Origin: Alcaligenes sp. SORT26
GTDB taxonomy: Bacteria; Pseudomonadota; Gammaproteobacteria; Burkholderiales; Burkholderiaceae_B
Assembly: GCF_017377875.1 (NCBI RefSeq)
Contig: NZ_CP070975.1
Location: forward strand, 3,720,001-3,784,000
Direction of reading: 5' to 3'
Length of the DNA stretch: 64,000 nt
Part shown: positions 18,633 to 30,169 of the stretch, in pieces
Position numbering within the stretch: the stretch's first letter is position 1
How the letters are laid out: each line of letters starts with the position of its first letter
The notes under the pieces: model-generated
Told to the model about the DNA's origin: nothing
What the model saw: only the letters and a program-made list of their open reading frames with translations
Database searches by the model: none
Translations under genes and position numbers: made by a program

Positions 18633-19396
18633 TCAAGACGGCAGATGAACTTGCCTTGATGGCCGAGTCGGGGCGTTTGCTGGCCCAAGTGTTTACGCGT
18701 CTGGACCAATTGAACCTGATTGGCATGAACACCATGCAGATCAACGATCTGGTCGAAAGCTATATCGTCCAGGATCTGCAAGCCCGGCCTGCTAGTAAAG
18801 GGCAGTATGGCTATGCCTATGTTCTGAACTCCTCGCCCAATCAAGTGGTGTGCCACGGCATGCCATCCACTGCGGATGTGCTGAAAGAGGGCGATATCGT
18901 GAATTTCGATATCACTCTGGAGAAGAAAGGCTTTATTGCAGACTCTAGCAAAACCTACACGGTAGGGCAGGTGACTGCTGCTGCGCAAAAACTGGTCGAT
19001 GCCTGCTATATGGCGATGTGGAAGGGCATACAGGCAGTACGCCCTGGCGCGACACTAGGAGACGTAGGGTTCGCCATTTCGCAGTACGCACGCAAGAACG
19101 GCTACTCGGTTGTTCGAGATTACTGCGGACACGGCATCGGGCGGGAAATGCACGAAGCACCCGAGGTGCTGCACTGGGGGACGCCGCGTACGGGCTTGCG
19201 ACTGAAAGAGGGCATGACTTTCACGATTGAACCCATGCTGAATCAAGGCGGCCATGCGGTGCAAACGGGGAAAGACGGCTGGACCGTACGTACATGTGAT
19301 GGTTTGCTGTCGGCACAGTTTGAGCACACGGTGGCTGTGACAGAAAGTGGTGTGCGCGTATTGACGCTGCGGCCGGATGAAACCATCCCGCATTAA
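18629..19396 (+). CDS. map: Type I methionine aminopeptidase
   Basis: A 255-residue cytoplasmic metallopeptidase removing the initiator methionine. All five metal ligands and the substrate histidines of the family are seen: VVCHGMP, the Asp pair in NFDITLEKKGFIADSSKT, CGHGIG, FTIEPM and QFEHTV. It is therefore predicted to be active. It is not beside rpsB, where the housekeeping map gene usually lies in this group, so it may be a second copy. It is translationally coupled to the ParD-like gene. Confidence 0.92.
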   Translation: MIKTADELALMAESGRLLAQVFTRLDQLNLIGMNTMQINDLVESYIVQDLQARPASKGQYGYAYVLNSSPNQVVCHGMPSTADVLKEGDIVNFDITLEKKGFIADSSKTYTVGQVTAAAQKLVDACYMAMWKGIQAVRPGATLGDVGFAISQYARKNGYSVVRDYCGHGIGREMHEAPEVLHWGTPRTGLRLKEGMTFTIEPMLNQGGHAVQTGKDGWTVRTCDGLLSAQFEHTVAVTESGVRVLTLRPDETIPH

Positions 19397-19625
19397 TTGA
19401 GTAGTCTGCCGCTATTTCGTTCCCCCCACTGTCGGTGTGTAGTGTCTTATCTGATCCTTGCTGCTTGTGATCTGAACATGACTGCGGCAAGTTATATCAG
19501 CCCACGGAAATGAGCTTCGCTGTAGACATCGCCGCGGTCGCTACAGTATTGAGGTTCCGCCATATCGCCATCGCAGTATCGCCCGCTGTATAGCCGTCGT
19601 ACCGAAGTACTCCTTCAGATAAATA

Positions 19626-19903
19626 TAGGGTGGCAGCAGTAAACCTCTTTTTGTTTTATTGAGGGCCGGGGCAGGTCGGCGGGCGAGTCAGGTTGTTCGC
19701 CGCGGGCGGAGGGTGGATGCGGGGTGCAAGGGTCGTGCTGTTTGAGGAGCACGCTTGCGGTTTGTCCGGGGGACAAACCGCGCTCCGAGTTCACGACCCG
19801 CCCGCATCTGGCCTCTGACAAGGGGACCCGTGCGCAGCACGGGCGAATAACCCGCCAAGCCGACCTGCCCCGGCCCTCAATAAAACAAACGCCTGCCACC
19901 CTA
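19626..19903. repeat. 278-bp nested imperfect palindrome, MITE-like
   Basis: Arms nest symmetrically about roughly position 19769: TAGGGTGGCAG/CTGCCACCCTA (19626-19636 with 19893-19903), a perfect 30-bp pair (19650-19679 with 19860-19889), GATGCGGG/CCCGCATC (19716-19723 with 19801-19808), GGGTCGTG/CACGACCC (19730-19737 with 19792-19799), GGAGC/GCTCC (19746-19750 with 19782-19786) and the central GCGGTTTGTCC/GGACAAACCGC (19757-19767 with 19771-19781). A side hairpin CCCGTGC/GCACGGG sits at 19827-19843. The outer ends carry TA next to GGGTGG/CCACCC, as a TA target duplication would. No transposase is encoded. Confidence 0.8.
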
Positions 19904-19934
19904 TTCCCCGCATTCCAGCAGCCTCAGAAACAAA

Positions 19935-19966
19935 AAAGCCCGACATCACAACAATGTCGGGCTTTT
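19935..19966. terminator. Bidirectional terminator between map and secF
   Basis: AAAGCCCGACAT pairs with ATGTCGGGCTTT around a short loop, flanked by A-run and T-run. It can serve secF on the minus strand. Confidence 0.85.
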
Positions 19967-19991
19967 CTTGAATAGCGACTAAAGAAGCAAC

Positions 19992-20930
19992 TTAACCTTC
20001 TACAACCTCGCCGCCTTCATCCTTCTTGACAGGCTTGACCAGATCTTCACGTTTCACGCCCAACCACATGGAAATAGCGGCCGCCACGAACACGGAAGAG
20101 TAGATACCAAACCAGATACCGATGGTCAGCGCCAGCGAGAAGTTATGCAGGGTTGGGCCACCGAAGAAGAAAATCGACAGCACCATCATCTGGGTAGAAC
20201 CGTGAGTGATGATGGTACGCGAGATGTTCTGGGTGATGGACAGGTCAATGATCTCGGATACCGACATCTTGCGCTGCTTGCGGAAGTTCTCACGGATACG
20301 GTCCATGACCACAACCGATTCGTTCACCGAGTAGCCCAGTACCGCCAGAACACCGGCCAGCACCGACAGCGAGAACTCCCACTGGAAGAAGGCGAAAAAG
20401 CCCAGAATGATGACCACGTCGTGCAAGTTGGCAATGGCACACGCCAGCGCCAGCTTCCATTCAAAGCGGAAGCCCAGGTACAGCAAGATACCCGCGACCA
20501 CAAAGGCCAGGGCCATCAGGCCGTTATGCAATAGCTCCTGCCCGACTTGAGGGCCAACAAACTCCACACGGCGCAGTTCCACGTCCGAGTGCTGCTGTTT
20601 CAAGGCCTGGATAACTTGCTCGCTTTGCTGAGTCGAGTCCTGACCGTCCAGCACGGGCAGACGGATCATGATGTCTTGAGAAGTACCGAAGTTCTGAACC
20701 TGAAAATCGCTATAGCCCAGCGATTGAATCGAACCGCGTACATCCTCGACTTGCACCGTTTGCTGATAGTGCACTTCCATGACCGTACCACCGGTAAATT
20801 CGATGGACAGATGAAAGCCGCGCAAGATAATGAAAACAACCGCTGCGATAAACGTCAGAAAACTGATCAGGTTCAGCACCAACGCATGGCGCATGAACGG
20901 GATAGTGCGGTGAATACGAAAAAATTCCAT
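19992..20930 (-). CDS. secF: Protein translocase subunit SecF
   Basis: A 312-residue inner-membrane protein. With SecD and YajC it uses the proton gradient to finish Sec-dependent export. It has one N-terminal helix, a periplasmic domain opening with FTGGTVMEVHY and five C-terminal helices with the conserved VLGYSVNESVVVMDRIREN segment. It follows secD by 52 bp and is the end of queA-tgt-yajC-secD-secF. Confidence 0.97.
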   Translation of the reverse strand: MEFFRIHRTIPFMRHALVLNLISFLTFIAAVVFIILRGFHLSIEFTGGTVMEVHYQQTVQVEDVRGSIQSLGYSDFQVQNFGTSQDIMIRLPVLDGQDSTQQSEQVIQALKQQHSDVELRRVEFVGPQVGQELLHNGLMALAFVVAGILLYLGFRFEWKLALACAIANLHDVVIILGFFAFFQWEFSLSVLAGVLAVLGYSVNESVVVMDRIRENFRKQRKMSVSEIIDLSITQNISRTIITHGSTQMMVLSIFFFGGPTLHNFSLALTIGIWFGIYSSVFVAAAISMWLGVKREDLVKPVKKDEGGEVVEG

Positions 20931-20982
20931 GATGCTTTATGCCTGTAGTTGGGCCTGGCCGGTTCGCACCGGCCTTGGCGCT

Positions 20983-22854
20983 TTACTTCTTGTCCTGTGG
21001 CTTCCAGACCTGGCCGATCGAAATTCCCTGCAGGCGACGACGGTTGCCATACCAGAGATTGACCAGGGCACGAACCCCAACCACCGAAGAGAACATGGAG
21101 GTCAGAATACCGATCACGTGTACCACCGCAAAACCACGGATGGGACCGGAACCGAAGGCCAGCAAAGCAACACCCACAATCAGACTGGTCAAGTTGGAGT
21201 CGAAAATGGTGGCCCAGGCGCGATCAAAACCCAGGTGAATGGCTTGCTGCGGTGAAGCACCATTGCGTAGCTCTTCACGGATACGCTCGTTGATCAGCAC
21301 GTTGGCGTCAATGGCCATACCCAGGGTCAGCGCAATCGCCGCAATACCGGGCAAGGTCAAGGTTGCCTGCAGCATGGACAGTACGGCCAGCAGCAAGAGC
21401 ACGTTGAAGGTCAGGCCAATGGTGGAGAACAGGCCAATCAGGTGGTAGTACAGCATGATGAAGATGGCGATCGCAATAAAGCCGTACAGCGTGGCGTTAA
21501 AGCCCTGGCGAATATTGTCGGCACCCAGGCTTGGGCCAATGGTGCGCTCTTCGATAATGCTCATGGGGGCGGCCAGCGAACCGGCACGCAACAGCAGGGA
21601 AATATCGGCGGCTTCCTGAGCATTCATGCTGCCGCTGATCTGTACCTGGCCGTTAGGAATTTCGCTGCGGATTACCGGAGCCGTCACCACTTCACCCACG
21701 CCGTTTTCAAACAGCACAATGGCCATGCGCTTGTTGATGTTGTTGCGGGTAATGTCGCGGAAAATGCGCGAGCCCTTGTTGTCCAGCGTCAGGTTGACGG
21801 TGGGCTGCTGGGTTTGCGAATCACGACCGGGCTGGGCATCTTGCAGGTTTTCACCCGTCAGGATGACCTGACGGCGCAGCAGCAAAGGAGCACCGCCACG
21901 TTCGGTGTAACGCTCCAGACCAAAGGGCACGGTGCCCGAGTTCAGAGCGGCAACAGCAGCAGGGGAGTCTTCCACCATGCGCAGTTCCAGCGTGGCGGTA
22001 CGGCCCAGAATTTCCTTGGCCTTGGCCACATCCTGCACACCGGGCAACTGCACCACGATACGGTCTGACCCTTGCTGTTGAATCACAGGCTCGGCTACGC
22101 CCAGCTCGTTGATTCGGTTATGCAAGGTGGTGATGTTTTGTTTAAGCGCGTTGGACTGTACCTGAATGGTGGCTGCTTCCGTCAAACGAGCGCTCAAACC
22201 GTTGTCGCCGACAGGAGTGAAGGCCAGATCAGGCATGGCGCGGCGCATTTCGGATTGAGCGCTGTCGCGTTCGTCTGCCGACGCAAAGCTCATGCGCAGA
22301 GAGTGACCATCACGCTCGATGTTGCCAACGGGCACTTTGGCCTCGCGCAGCACGCTGCGGGCATCAGCCACCATGGAGTCGTAGCGGGCTTGAAGTGCGC
22401 CCTGCATGTCCACTTGCAGCAGGAAGTGCACGCCACCGCGCAAGTCCAGACCCAGGTGCATGGGGTGGGCGCCCAGTGCGGTCAGCCAGGCAGGCGACGC
22501 GGACACCAGGTTCAGCGCGACGGTGTAGTCGGGAGCGGCTGCGGTGGAGTCCTTGTTCAGTTCACGCTCGATCAGGTCTTTGGCCTTGAGCTGAACATCG
22601 GTGGACTCAAAACGAAAACGCGCGGTGGCGCTGGGTCCGTTTTGCTCAAAATATGAGCCCGTCGTAGGAATATTGTTTTTCTTGAGCAGCTCTTCAACAT
22701 GGCTGATCAGGTTGGTTTCAAGCCGGACCGTGGATTTGGCGCTGGAAACCTGCACAGCAGGAGACTCACCAAACAGATTGGGCAAGGTATAGATCAGGCC
22801 GATCGCCAGCGCGACCAAGACGATGACATATTTCCAGAGGGGATAACGATTCAT
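20983..22854 (-). CDS. secD: Protein translocase subunit SecD
   Basis: A 623-residue inner-membrane subunit with one N-terminal helix, the family signature LGLDLRGGVHFLLQVDM near residue 130, a large periplasmic P1 domain and a C-terminal RND-like bundle (LTLGMAIDANVLINERIREE). It is transcribed with yajC and secF. Confidence 0.97.
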   Translation of the reverse strand: MNRYPLWKYVIVLVALAIGLIYTLPNLFGESPAVQVSSAKSTVRLETNLISHVEELLKKNNIPTTGSYFEQNGPSATARFRFESTDVQLKAKDLIERELNKDSTAAAPDYTVALNLVSASPAWLTALGAHPMHLGLDLRGGVHFLLQVDMQGALQARYDSMVADARSVLREAKVPVGNIERDGHSLRMSFASADERDSAQSEMRRAMPDLAFTPVGDNGLSARLTEAATIQVQSNALKQNITTLHNRINELGVAEPVIQQQGSDRIVVQLPGVQDVAKAKEILGRTATLELRMVEDSPAAVAALNSGTVPFGLERYTERGGAPLLLRRQVILTGENLQDAQPGRDSQTQQPTVNLTLDNKGSRIFRDITRNNINKRMAIVLFENGVGEVVTAPVIRSEIPNGQVQISGSMNAQEAADISLLLRAGSLAAPMSIIEERTIGPSLGADNIRQGFNATLYGFIAIAIFIMLYYHLIGLFSTIGLTFNVLLLLAVLSMLQATLTLPGIAAIALTLGMAIDANVLINERIREELRNGASPQQAIHLGFDRAWATIFDSNLTSLIVGVALLAFGSGPIRGFAVVHVIGILTSMFSSVVGVRALVNLWYGNRRRLQGISIGQVWKPQDKK

Positions 22855-22884
22855 GGGATATCTACGACGGGTGCAGAAATGGCA

Positions 22885-22906
22885 ACCCCGGACCGAGGTC
22901 CGGGGT
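22885..22906. other. Perfect GC-rich palindrome between yajC and secD
   Basis: ACCCCGGACC-GA-GGTCCGGGGT lies in the 60-bp gap upstream of the secD start. On the minus-strand mRNA it would form a stable hairpin with no U-tract, so it is not a usual terminator. It may tune readthrough, mRNA decay or initiation of secD. Confidence 0.6.
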
Positions 22907-22914
22907 CGGAGGCA

Positions 22915-23256
22915 TTACAGCGACTTGATGGTGCCTTTAGGCAGAACAGTCGTAACGGCCACGCGTTGGACCAGAACTTCGACCGGCTTGTCGGTCAGGT
23001 TGGCCACTTCAACGGTCAGGTAGTTGTCGTGAACTTTGCTGACTTTGCCCAGCAGGCCGCCGGAAGTGATGATTTCGTCGCCTTTGGCCAGGTTGGACAC
23101 CAGATTGCGGTGCTCTTTCTGACGCTTCATCTGAGGGCGAATCATCAGGAAGTACAGCACAACGAACATCAAGATGATGGGCAGCATGCCCATCAAGGCA
23201 TTTTCGCCGCCAGCAGCCTGGGCGGGGATGAGAGTCAGAATGTCAACAGCGGACAT
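22915..23256 (-). CDS. yajC: Sec translocase accessory subunit YajC
   Basis: A 113-residue inner-membrane protein with one helix (ILMFVVLYFLMIRPQMKRQKE) and the typical GDEIITSGGLLGKV segment. It associates with SecDF. Its position between tgt and secD is the conserved one. Confidence 0.95.
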   Translation of the reverse strand: MSAVDILTLIPAQAAGGENALMGMLPIILMFVVLYFLMIRPQMKRQKEHRNLVSNLAKGDEIITSGGLLGKVSKVHDNYLTVEVANLTDKPVEVLVQRVAVTTVLPKGTIKSL

Positions 23257-23345
23257 GTGGGGCTCCTGAGGATTTTTTTGTGTGGGTTGTCAAAAACTAA
23301 CGGTGTATTGTAGCGGCACTTTATTGCGGTATCACAAACCGCGTG

Positions 23346-25543
<2,198 letters not shown>

Positions 25544-25701
25544 GGTTTGTCGTAAAGGGCCGCTGGCCAGAAGGCCGGGCCTGATGGGGTAACCGACTAT
25601 TTTAACGCTTTGCCGCCAGATTGCTGAAACGGCCATATCCTCGGTGTTTTTCTTTCGGTATGCTTGGGTCTTTCCTGAATTGATCTGTTGGAGACGAGGG
25701 C

Positions 25702-27150
25702 ATGGGCGTTTTAAAGGCAAAGCCTGTTTTGAGTCGTTGCAAGCATGTGGCCCTGGCCACCTTGCTCATGGTGCAAGGCGCATCACTAGCCCTGGCCCAG
25801 GCCTTGCCGCCCGAGTTGGCTTCGGTGTGGAATGCCAGCCGCCTGCCGCAATCGGCGCTGTCCATTGTGGTGGACGAGGCGGATGGCCCGCGCCTGATCG
25901 GTGTCAATCCCCAGGAGCCCCGCAATCCCGCATCGGTCATGAAGCTGGTCAGTACTTGGGCTGGTTTGTCCGCCCTGGGGCCAGAATATACCTGGCGCAC
26001 CACCTTGATGGCCCAGGATGGCCTGCAGGTGGACGAACAAGGCACTTTGAAAGGGCCTTTATATATCAAGGCCGGGGGCGATCCGTTTCTGACTGTGCCG
26101 CAGTTGTGGGACATGTTGCGCGAGCTCCGCTTGCGTGGGGTGAAGAATCTGACCGAAGTTGTTGTGGATCGTTCCATCTTCGGTAATGTCACCATTAATC
26201 CAGGCGATTTTGATAACGCGGGTGACCGCCCCTACAACGCCAGCCCGGACGCCATGATGGTAGGTTTGGGCGCATCCCGTCTGGTGTTTCAGCCTGATAC
26301 ACAAGCGCGCAAATGGATTGCGATTATCGACCCGCCTTTGCCCGGCGTACGCGTTCAGGGTGAAGTGGAGTGGTCCACGGCTACATGCCCTGGCTCGCCC
26401 GTTGTAGGCACGCAGATTCAGCCTGAAGCCGGTGGCATGGTGGTGCGAGTCAGTGGCAAGGCGGCAGCGTCTTGTGGAGAGTTCAGTGTTTACCGCCTGG
26501 TGCATTCCCAAACCGAATTTTTCGACAAACTGTTCCGTGGCCTGTGGCGTGATCTGGGCGGCACTTTGGCGCGAGACATCAAGACAGGCCGCGTGCCTGC
26601 CCGTGCCCAGGCCATTACCTGGCACGATTCGCAATCCCTGTCTGATTTGATCCGCCTTATTAATAAGCAAAGCAATAACGTGATGGCACGGACCATCTTG
26701 CTGACGGTGGGGGCAGAAATGAATGGCCCCGGTGCCACGGTGGCCACGGGCGAACGTGCGGTGATGAATATTCTGGGCCGTCAGGGTGTGAATACCGCAG
26801 GCTGGACTGTGGATAACGGTTCGGGCCTGTCCCGCAATGCACGAGTTACTGCAGGCGGCATGGCCGACATGCTGAAAGTTGCCTGGCGCTCCAACTGGAT
26901 GCCTGAGTACATTTCTTCCTTTGCAATCTCCGGCGTGGATGGCACCGTGCGTTCGCGCTTGCGTGACGACGAGGTGCAGGGCCGCGCCCACCTGAAAACC
27001 GGCACCCTGCGCGATAGTCGTGCACTGGCCGGTTACGTGCTGGGAGCCAGCGGAAAGCGGTATATTGTCGTCATGATGGTCAATGACGAACGTTCTGCCT
27101 CTGCCCGACCCTTTTTTGATGCTGTGGTGAAGTGGTTGGCAGTACGTTAA
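25702..27150 (+). CDS. dacB: D-alanyl-D-alanine carboxypeptidase/endopeptidase (PBP4 type)
   Basis: A 482-residue periplasmic serine peptidase acting on peptidoglycan cross-links. A signal peptide ends near ALAQA (about residue 34). The three penicillin-binding motifs are present: SVMK (SxxK), SNN in KQSNNVMAR and KTG in [10 protein letters not shown]. The long insertion between the first two motifs is typical of class C low-molecular-mass PBPs. It is divergent from queA, with 158 bp between starts. Confidence 0.94.
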   Translation: MGVLKAKPVLSRCKHVALATLLMVQGASLALAQALPPELASVWNASRLPQSALSIVVDEADGPRLIGVNPQEPRNPASVMKLVSTWAGLSALGPEYTWRTTLMAQDGLQVDEQGTLKGPLYIKAGGDPFLTVPQLWDMLRELRLRGVKNLTEVVVDRSIFGNVTINPGDFDNAGDRPYNASPDAMMVGLGASRLVFQPDTQARKWIAIIDPPLPGVRVQGEVEWSTATCPGSPVVGTQIQPEAGGMVVRVSGKAAASCGEFSVYRLVHSQTEFFDKLFRGLWRDLGGTLARDIKTGRVPARAQAITWHDSQSLSDLIRLINKQSNNVMARTILLTVGAEMNGPGATVATGERAVMNILGRQGVNTAGWTVDNGSGLSRNARVTAGGMADMLKVAWRSNWMPEYISSFAISGVDGTVRSRLRDDEVQGRAHLKTGTLRDSRALAGYVLGASGKRYIVVMMVNDERSASARPFFDAVVKWLAVR

Positions 27151-27220
27151 CGATCACGATAGTGCGGGCCGCTTTGGGGTGGTCCTGTTTTTAGTTTGTC
27201 CCTAATTTGATGAAGCAATC

Positions 27221-27871
27221 ATGCCCATACACGAAATACGCCACCCTTTGATCCGCCACAAACTGGGCTTGATGCGCAAGGCAGATCTCAGCACCAAGAA
27301 TTTCCGCGAGATGTCCCAGGAAATTGCCTCTTTGCTGACCTACGAGGCGTGCAAGGATCTGCCCCTGGAACCCACCACCATTTCGGGCTGGTGTGGTGAT
27401 GTGGAAGTGGAGAAGCTGGCTGGCAAGAAAGTGACGGTCGTTCCTATCTTGCGTGCTGGTATTGGCATGCTGGACGGTGTGTTGAGCCTGATCCCGGGTG
27501 CCAAGGTCAGCGTGATCGGTATCGCCCGTAACGAAGAAACCTTTGAGGCCCAGACCTATCTGGAGCGTCTGGTGGGTGAACTGGACCAGCGTCTGGCCCT
27601 GATTATCGACCCTATGCTGGCAACCGGTGGTTCCATGGTCGCCACAATTGATCTGCTGAAAAAAGCGGGCTGCAAAAATATTCGTGCTCTGGTGCTGGTG
27701 GCGGCTCCTGAAGGCATCGCCACTCTTGAAAAGCACCACCCTGATGTCCATATCTATACCGCGTCCATTGATCAGCACCTGGACGAACATGGTTATATCG
27801 TGCCTGGTCTGGGCGACGCCGGTGACCGTATTTTTGGTACACGCCAGAAAGTTCAGGACGGCGATATTTAA
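27221..27871 (+). CDS. upp: Uracil phosphoribosyltransferase
   Basis: A 216-residue cytoplasmic pyrimidine-salvage enzyme making UMP from uracil and PRPP. The PRPP-binding loop is [18 protein letters not shown]. The C-terminal uracil-binding segment [16 protein letters not shown] is complete. It stands alone on the plus strand, with no uracil permease beside it. Confidence 0.96.
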   Translation: MPIHEIRHPLIRHKLGLMRKADLSTKNFREMSQEIASLLTYEACKDLPLEPTTISGWCGDVEVEKLAGKKVTVVPILRAGIGMLDGVLSLIPGAKVSVIGIARNEETFEAQTYLERLVGELDQRLALIIDPMLATGGSMVATIDLLKKAGCKNIRALVLVAAPEGIATLEKHHPDVHIYTASIDQHLDEHGYIVPGLGDAGDRIFGTRQKVQDGDI

Positions 27872-27973
27872 GCCCAGAACTTGTTGTGCTTTTTTACAAT
27901 CCCTTGCCAGTACACCAGAGGGGATAGGCATAATAAAGAGTCAAACCTAAGTTTCACTGAAACCAGGATGTAC

Positions 27974-28690
27974 ATGAAACTGAATGCTTGGATGTTTGCA
28001 CCGCTGTTTGTCATGATGGGCCTGAGCTCGGCTCAGGCCGGTTTGTGTGACGTGCCGTTTATGCGGGACGGCGGGCAAGTACAACTGACGGGCTCGGGTT
28101 TTCTGGCCATGGGCGCGGATCTGGCTTTCTCCGACGTGAAAAAGCAGGGCGGCGACCAATGTCAGGCTCGCGTGCAGGGCAAGGCTAGTGTGGCTCTGGC
28201 AGGTTTGCCTGCCAGCAAGCCCAATATCGATTACGTGATGACCGTGCGTGATGGTCGCACCCGTTTTCAGCGTGATGATGGCCGTGGTGGTCTGGAAGCC
28301 GTGCAAGGCTCTTTTGACCTGCGCCTGTTAGGTCTGTTTTCTTATGAGCATGGCGGATTGCAGGAAGGTCAGACCTTTCCTCGCCAGGATTTTCAGGTAA
28401 ATCTGGACAAGCGGTCGGCATCCAATGTCTTGCGTATCCATACGGGTGCCAAGACGGTAGGAGCCCAGCAAACCGTGCAGACGGCCTTAGGCAACTATCA
28501 ATGTTGGCCTATTCGCTATCAGCGCGAGATCGAGCCTACCCAGGCTAGTTTCAGCGGCATCAGCTTGCCGATTCCGGGCATTAATTCCCAGGTTACCGAC
28601 TGGTACTGCCCGGATGTGCAGATGGTCATGAAACAGGAAAGTATTCAGAACGGTGTTCCATCCACGGTGGATGTGACGCAACTGAAGTAA
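27974..28690 (+). CDS. Secreted protein of unknown function
   Basis: A 238-residue protein with a clear signal peptide (MKLNAWMFAPLFVMMGL, then SSAQA). I prefer the ATG at 27974 over the one at 27968 because AGG lies at proper spacing only for the former. The mature part begins GLCDVPF and is rich in beta-type sequence, with four cysteines in the mature protein (first in GLCD, last in DWYCPD). Its general look recalls DUF3108-like periplasmic proteins, but I cannot confirm that. No operon partner. Confidence 0.6.
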   Translation: MKLNAWMFAPLFVMMGLSSAQAGLCDVPFMRDGGQVQLTGSGFLAMGADLAFSDVKKQGGDQCQARVQGKASVALAGLPASKPNIDYVMTVRDGRTRFQRDDGRGGLEAVQGSFDLRLLGLFSYEHGGLQEGQTFPRQDFQVNLDKRSASNVLRIHTGAKTVGAQQTVQTALGNYQCWPIRYQREIEPTQASFSGISLPIPGINSQVTDWYCPDVQMVMKQESIQNGVPSTVDVTQLK

Positions 28691-28757
28691 ACCAGTGATC
28701 AATTCACTTGGCGATACGTATTTGTCGCGTGTCCCTTTCAACTGCAAGGAGTTATAT

Positions 28758-29075
28758 ATGGCTACCAAGAAAAGTGTGGAAAACAGCGGAGACAAATTCA
28801 TCGAAGAGGTGAAAGCAAGCCTGGATGAGGCCGAACAATTGATGCGTGAAGCAGCCGAAGCCACGGGCGACAAAGCCGGTGAGCTGCGTGAGAAAGCTTT
28901 GCGCTCATTGCGCCTGACCCGGGATTCCTTGCACGACGCCCAGGAAGCGGTGGTTGAACACAGCGTGCGTGCTGCCAAAGCCACCGATAACTATGTCCAC
29001 GACAAACCCTGGCAAGCCATTGGTGTCGCCGGTGTTGTGGGCCTGATGTTCGGCATGCTGATCAGCCGTCGTTAA
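28758..29075 (+). CDS. DUF883 family membrane-anchored protein (ElaB/YqjD-like)
   Basis: A 105-residue protein with AAGGAG 8 bp before the ATG at 28758. A long charged amphipathic helix (residues 10-75) is followed by one C-terminal helix, GVAGVVGLMFGMLIS, ending in SRR. ElaB and YqjD in E. coli have this layout and bind ribosomes at the inner membrane in stationary phase. It heads a group with the YqjE-like and YqjK-like genes downstream. Confidence 0.85.
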   Translation: MATKKSVENSGDKFIEEVKASLDEAEQLMREAAEATGDKAGELREKALRSLRLTRDSLHDAQEAVVEHSVRAAKATDNYVHDKPWQAIGVAGVVGLMFGMLISRR

Positions 29076-29233
29076 TCTGTCTTTGCTCTGCGCTGCTGGC
29101 CCTGTCCGGGGCTGCAGCAGCAAAAAAAGTAGCTCTGCCGATCTGGGCCTCGTGTTTCAGGTCGGCAGCCTTTTAGACCTTAGGCACTTGTCCTTGCTGT
29201 TCATGACAGGATGCCGCAGAGCAGGGATACATC

Positions 29234-29623
29234 ATGGCGCTTAGGCAAACGATCAGTCAGCTAGGTTCGACCTTGATAGGGGCTGTCAGTACGCGCCTGG
29301 AGCTGTTTGCTCTGGAAGCTGGTCAGCAAAAGGCGAGCCTGATTACCATCTTCAGCATGGTGTTCGGCGCACTGCTGTTCTCCACACTGGCCGTGCTGGT
29401 GTTCAGCTTGTTGCTGGCTTTGTACTTTTGGCCTACCGATTACCGTTATTGGGCTCTTGGGGTACTGGTTGTCCTGTACGCAGGTTTGGGAATAGGTTTG
29501 TTCCTGGCCGTACGTCGACGCCTGACCACCGGTCCGATTCCTTTTTCAGCCACCTTGTCCGAGCTGCGTCGCGATGTCGCGTTTATTGAGCGCTTGAGGG
29601 ATTCCGAGGGAGACGGGAAATGA
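29234..29623 (+). CDS. YqjE-like (phage holin superfamily 3.6) membrane protein
   Basis: A 129-residue inner-membrane protein with an N-terminal amphipathic part, then two helices (FGALLFSTLAVLVFSLLLAL and WALGVLVVLYAGLGIGLFLA). This matches YqjE/DUF1469-type proteins, which databases label phage holin although they are not phage-borne. Its stop overlaps the next start by 4 bp. Confidence 0.8.
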   Translation: MALRQTISQLGSTLIGAVSTRLELFALEAGQQKASLITIFSMVFGALLFSTLAVLVFSLLLALYFWPTDYRYWALGVLVVLYAGLGIGLFLAVRRRLTTGPIPFSATLSELRRDVAFIERLRDSEGDGK

Positions 29624-30009
29624 GCACTAAGCAAGAGAGCATGTCCGCCCAGGAGCGGGCCGTGCGTATCGAATTGCTGCGAGTCCGCGCCTCCCTGGAG
29701 AGGCAGACCATGTCGTCCCAGATTCATTCCCTGGGCGATGACTTGAGTCCTGGCAATTTGTGGAACAGCGTCAAACCCTCTGGCTTGAGCATGGGCGGTG
29801 TGGTGACCAGTGCCTTGTCCTTGTCGCGTCGTTATCCGTTTTTGCTGTCGGGTGCGTCGGCTGTGTTGAGCAGTTTTGGCGGTCGATGGATGCGAATCGG
29901 GGCCTTGGCCCTGGGGGCGTGGAAGCTGTTTGACTCGGCCAAGTCGTCTCGGGAAAAAGCGCGTAGTGTGCTGGTTCCGGTGCGGCGCAAGACCGATACG
30001 GAAGAGTAA
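29620..30009 (+). CDS. YqjK-like small protein
   Basis: A 129-residue basic protein coupled to the YqjE-like gene by a 4-bp overlap. It has a charged N-terminal helix (SAQERAVRIELLRVRASLER) and a weakly hydrophobic middle (WMRIGALALGAWKLF). Position and composition match the third gene of the yqjD-yqjE-yqjK group. A strong terminator follows. Confidence 0.6.
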   Translation: MSTKQESMSAQERAVRIELLRVRASLERQTMSSQIHSLGDDLSPGNLWNSVKPSGLSMGGVVTSALSLSRRYPFLLSGASAVLSSFGGRWMRIGALALGAWKLFDSAKSSREKARSVLVPVRRKTDTEE

Positions 30010-30025
30010 GCCTGCATGTATTTTG

Positions 30026-30048
30026 AAAAACCGGCCCAGGCCGGTTTT
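30026..30048 (+). terminator. Rho-independent terminator after the yqj-like group
   Basis: AAAAACCGGCC pairs with GGCCGGTTTTT across a CA centre and is followed by a T-run. Confidence 0.85.
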
Positions 30049-30169
30049 TTTTATGCCCATCAAGCAGTCCGTATTCTGCCTGACTGGTTTTTGAGGTCGA
30101 CAGGGCTTATGCTCCCGATAATAAATAATTCCAAATCAAAGCGACCATCATCAGGAGACATAGCCCGTC

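Larger units (their letters stand above)
19397..19991. other. 595-bp gene-free region holding a long palindrome and a terminator
   Basis: Between map and the convergent secF gene I see no credible coding sequence. The region holds a 278-bp nested palindrome (19626-19903) and a terminator (19935-19966). The first 230 bp have no recognisable structure. Confidence 0.7.

Noticed and set aside
19615-19975. Short open frames on both strands within the 278-bp palindrome
   Set aside because: Both contain a shared LPRPSIKQ stretch only because the DNA is palindromic. No RBS or conserved product is seen.
29234-29623. Phage holin annotation as a sign of a prophage
   Set aside because: The family name is historical. 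The gene sits in a conserved chromosomal yqjD-E-K-like group and no phage genes are nearby.
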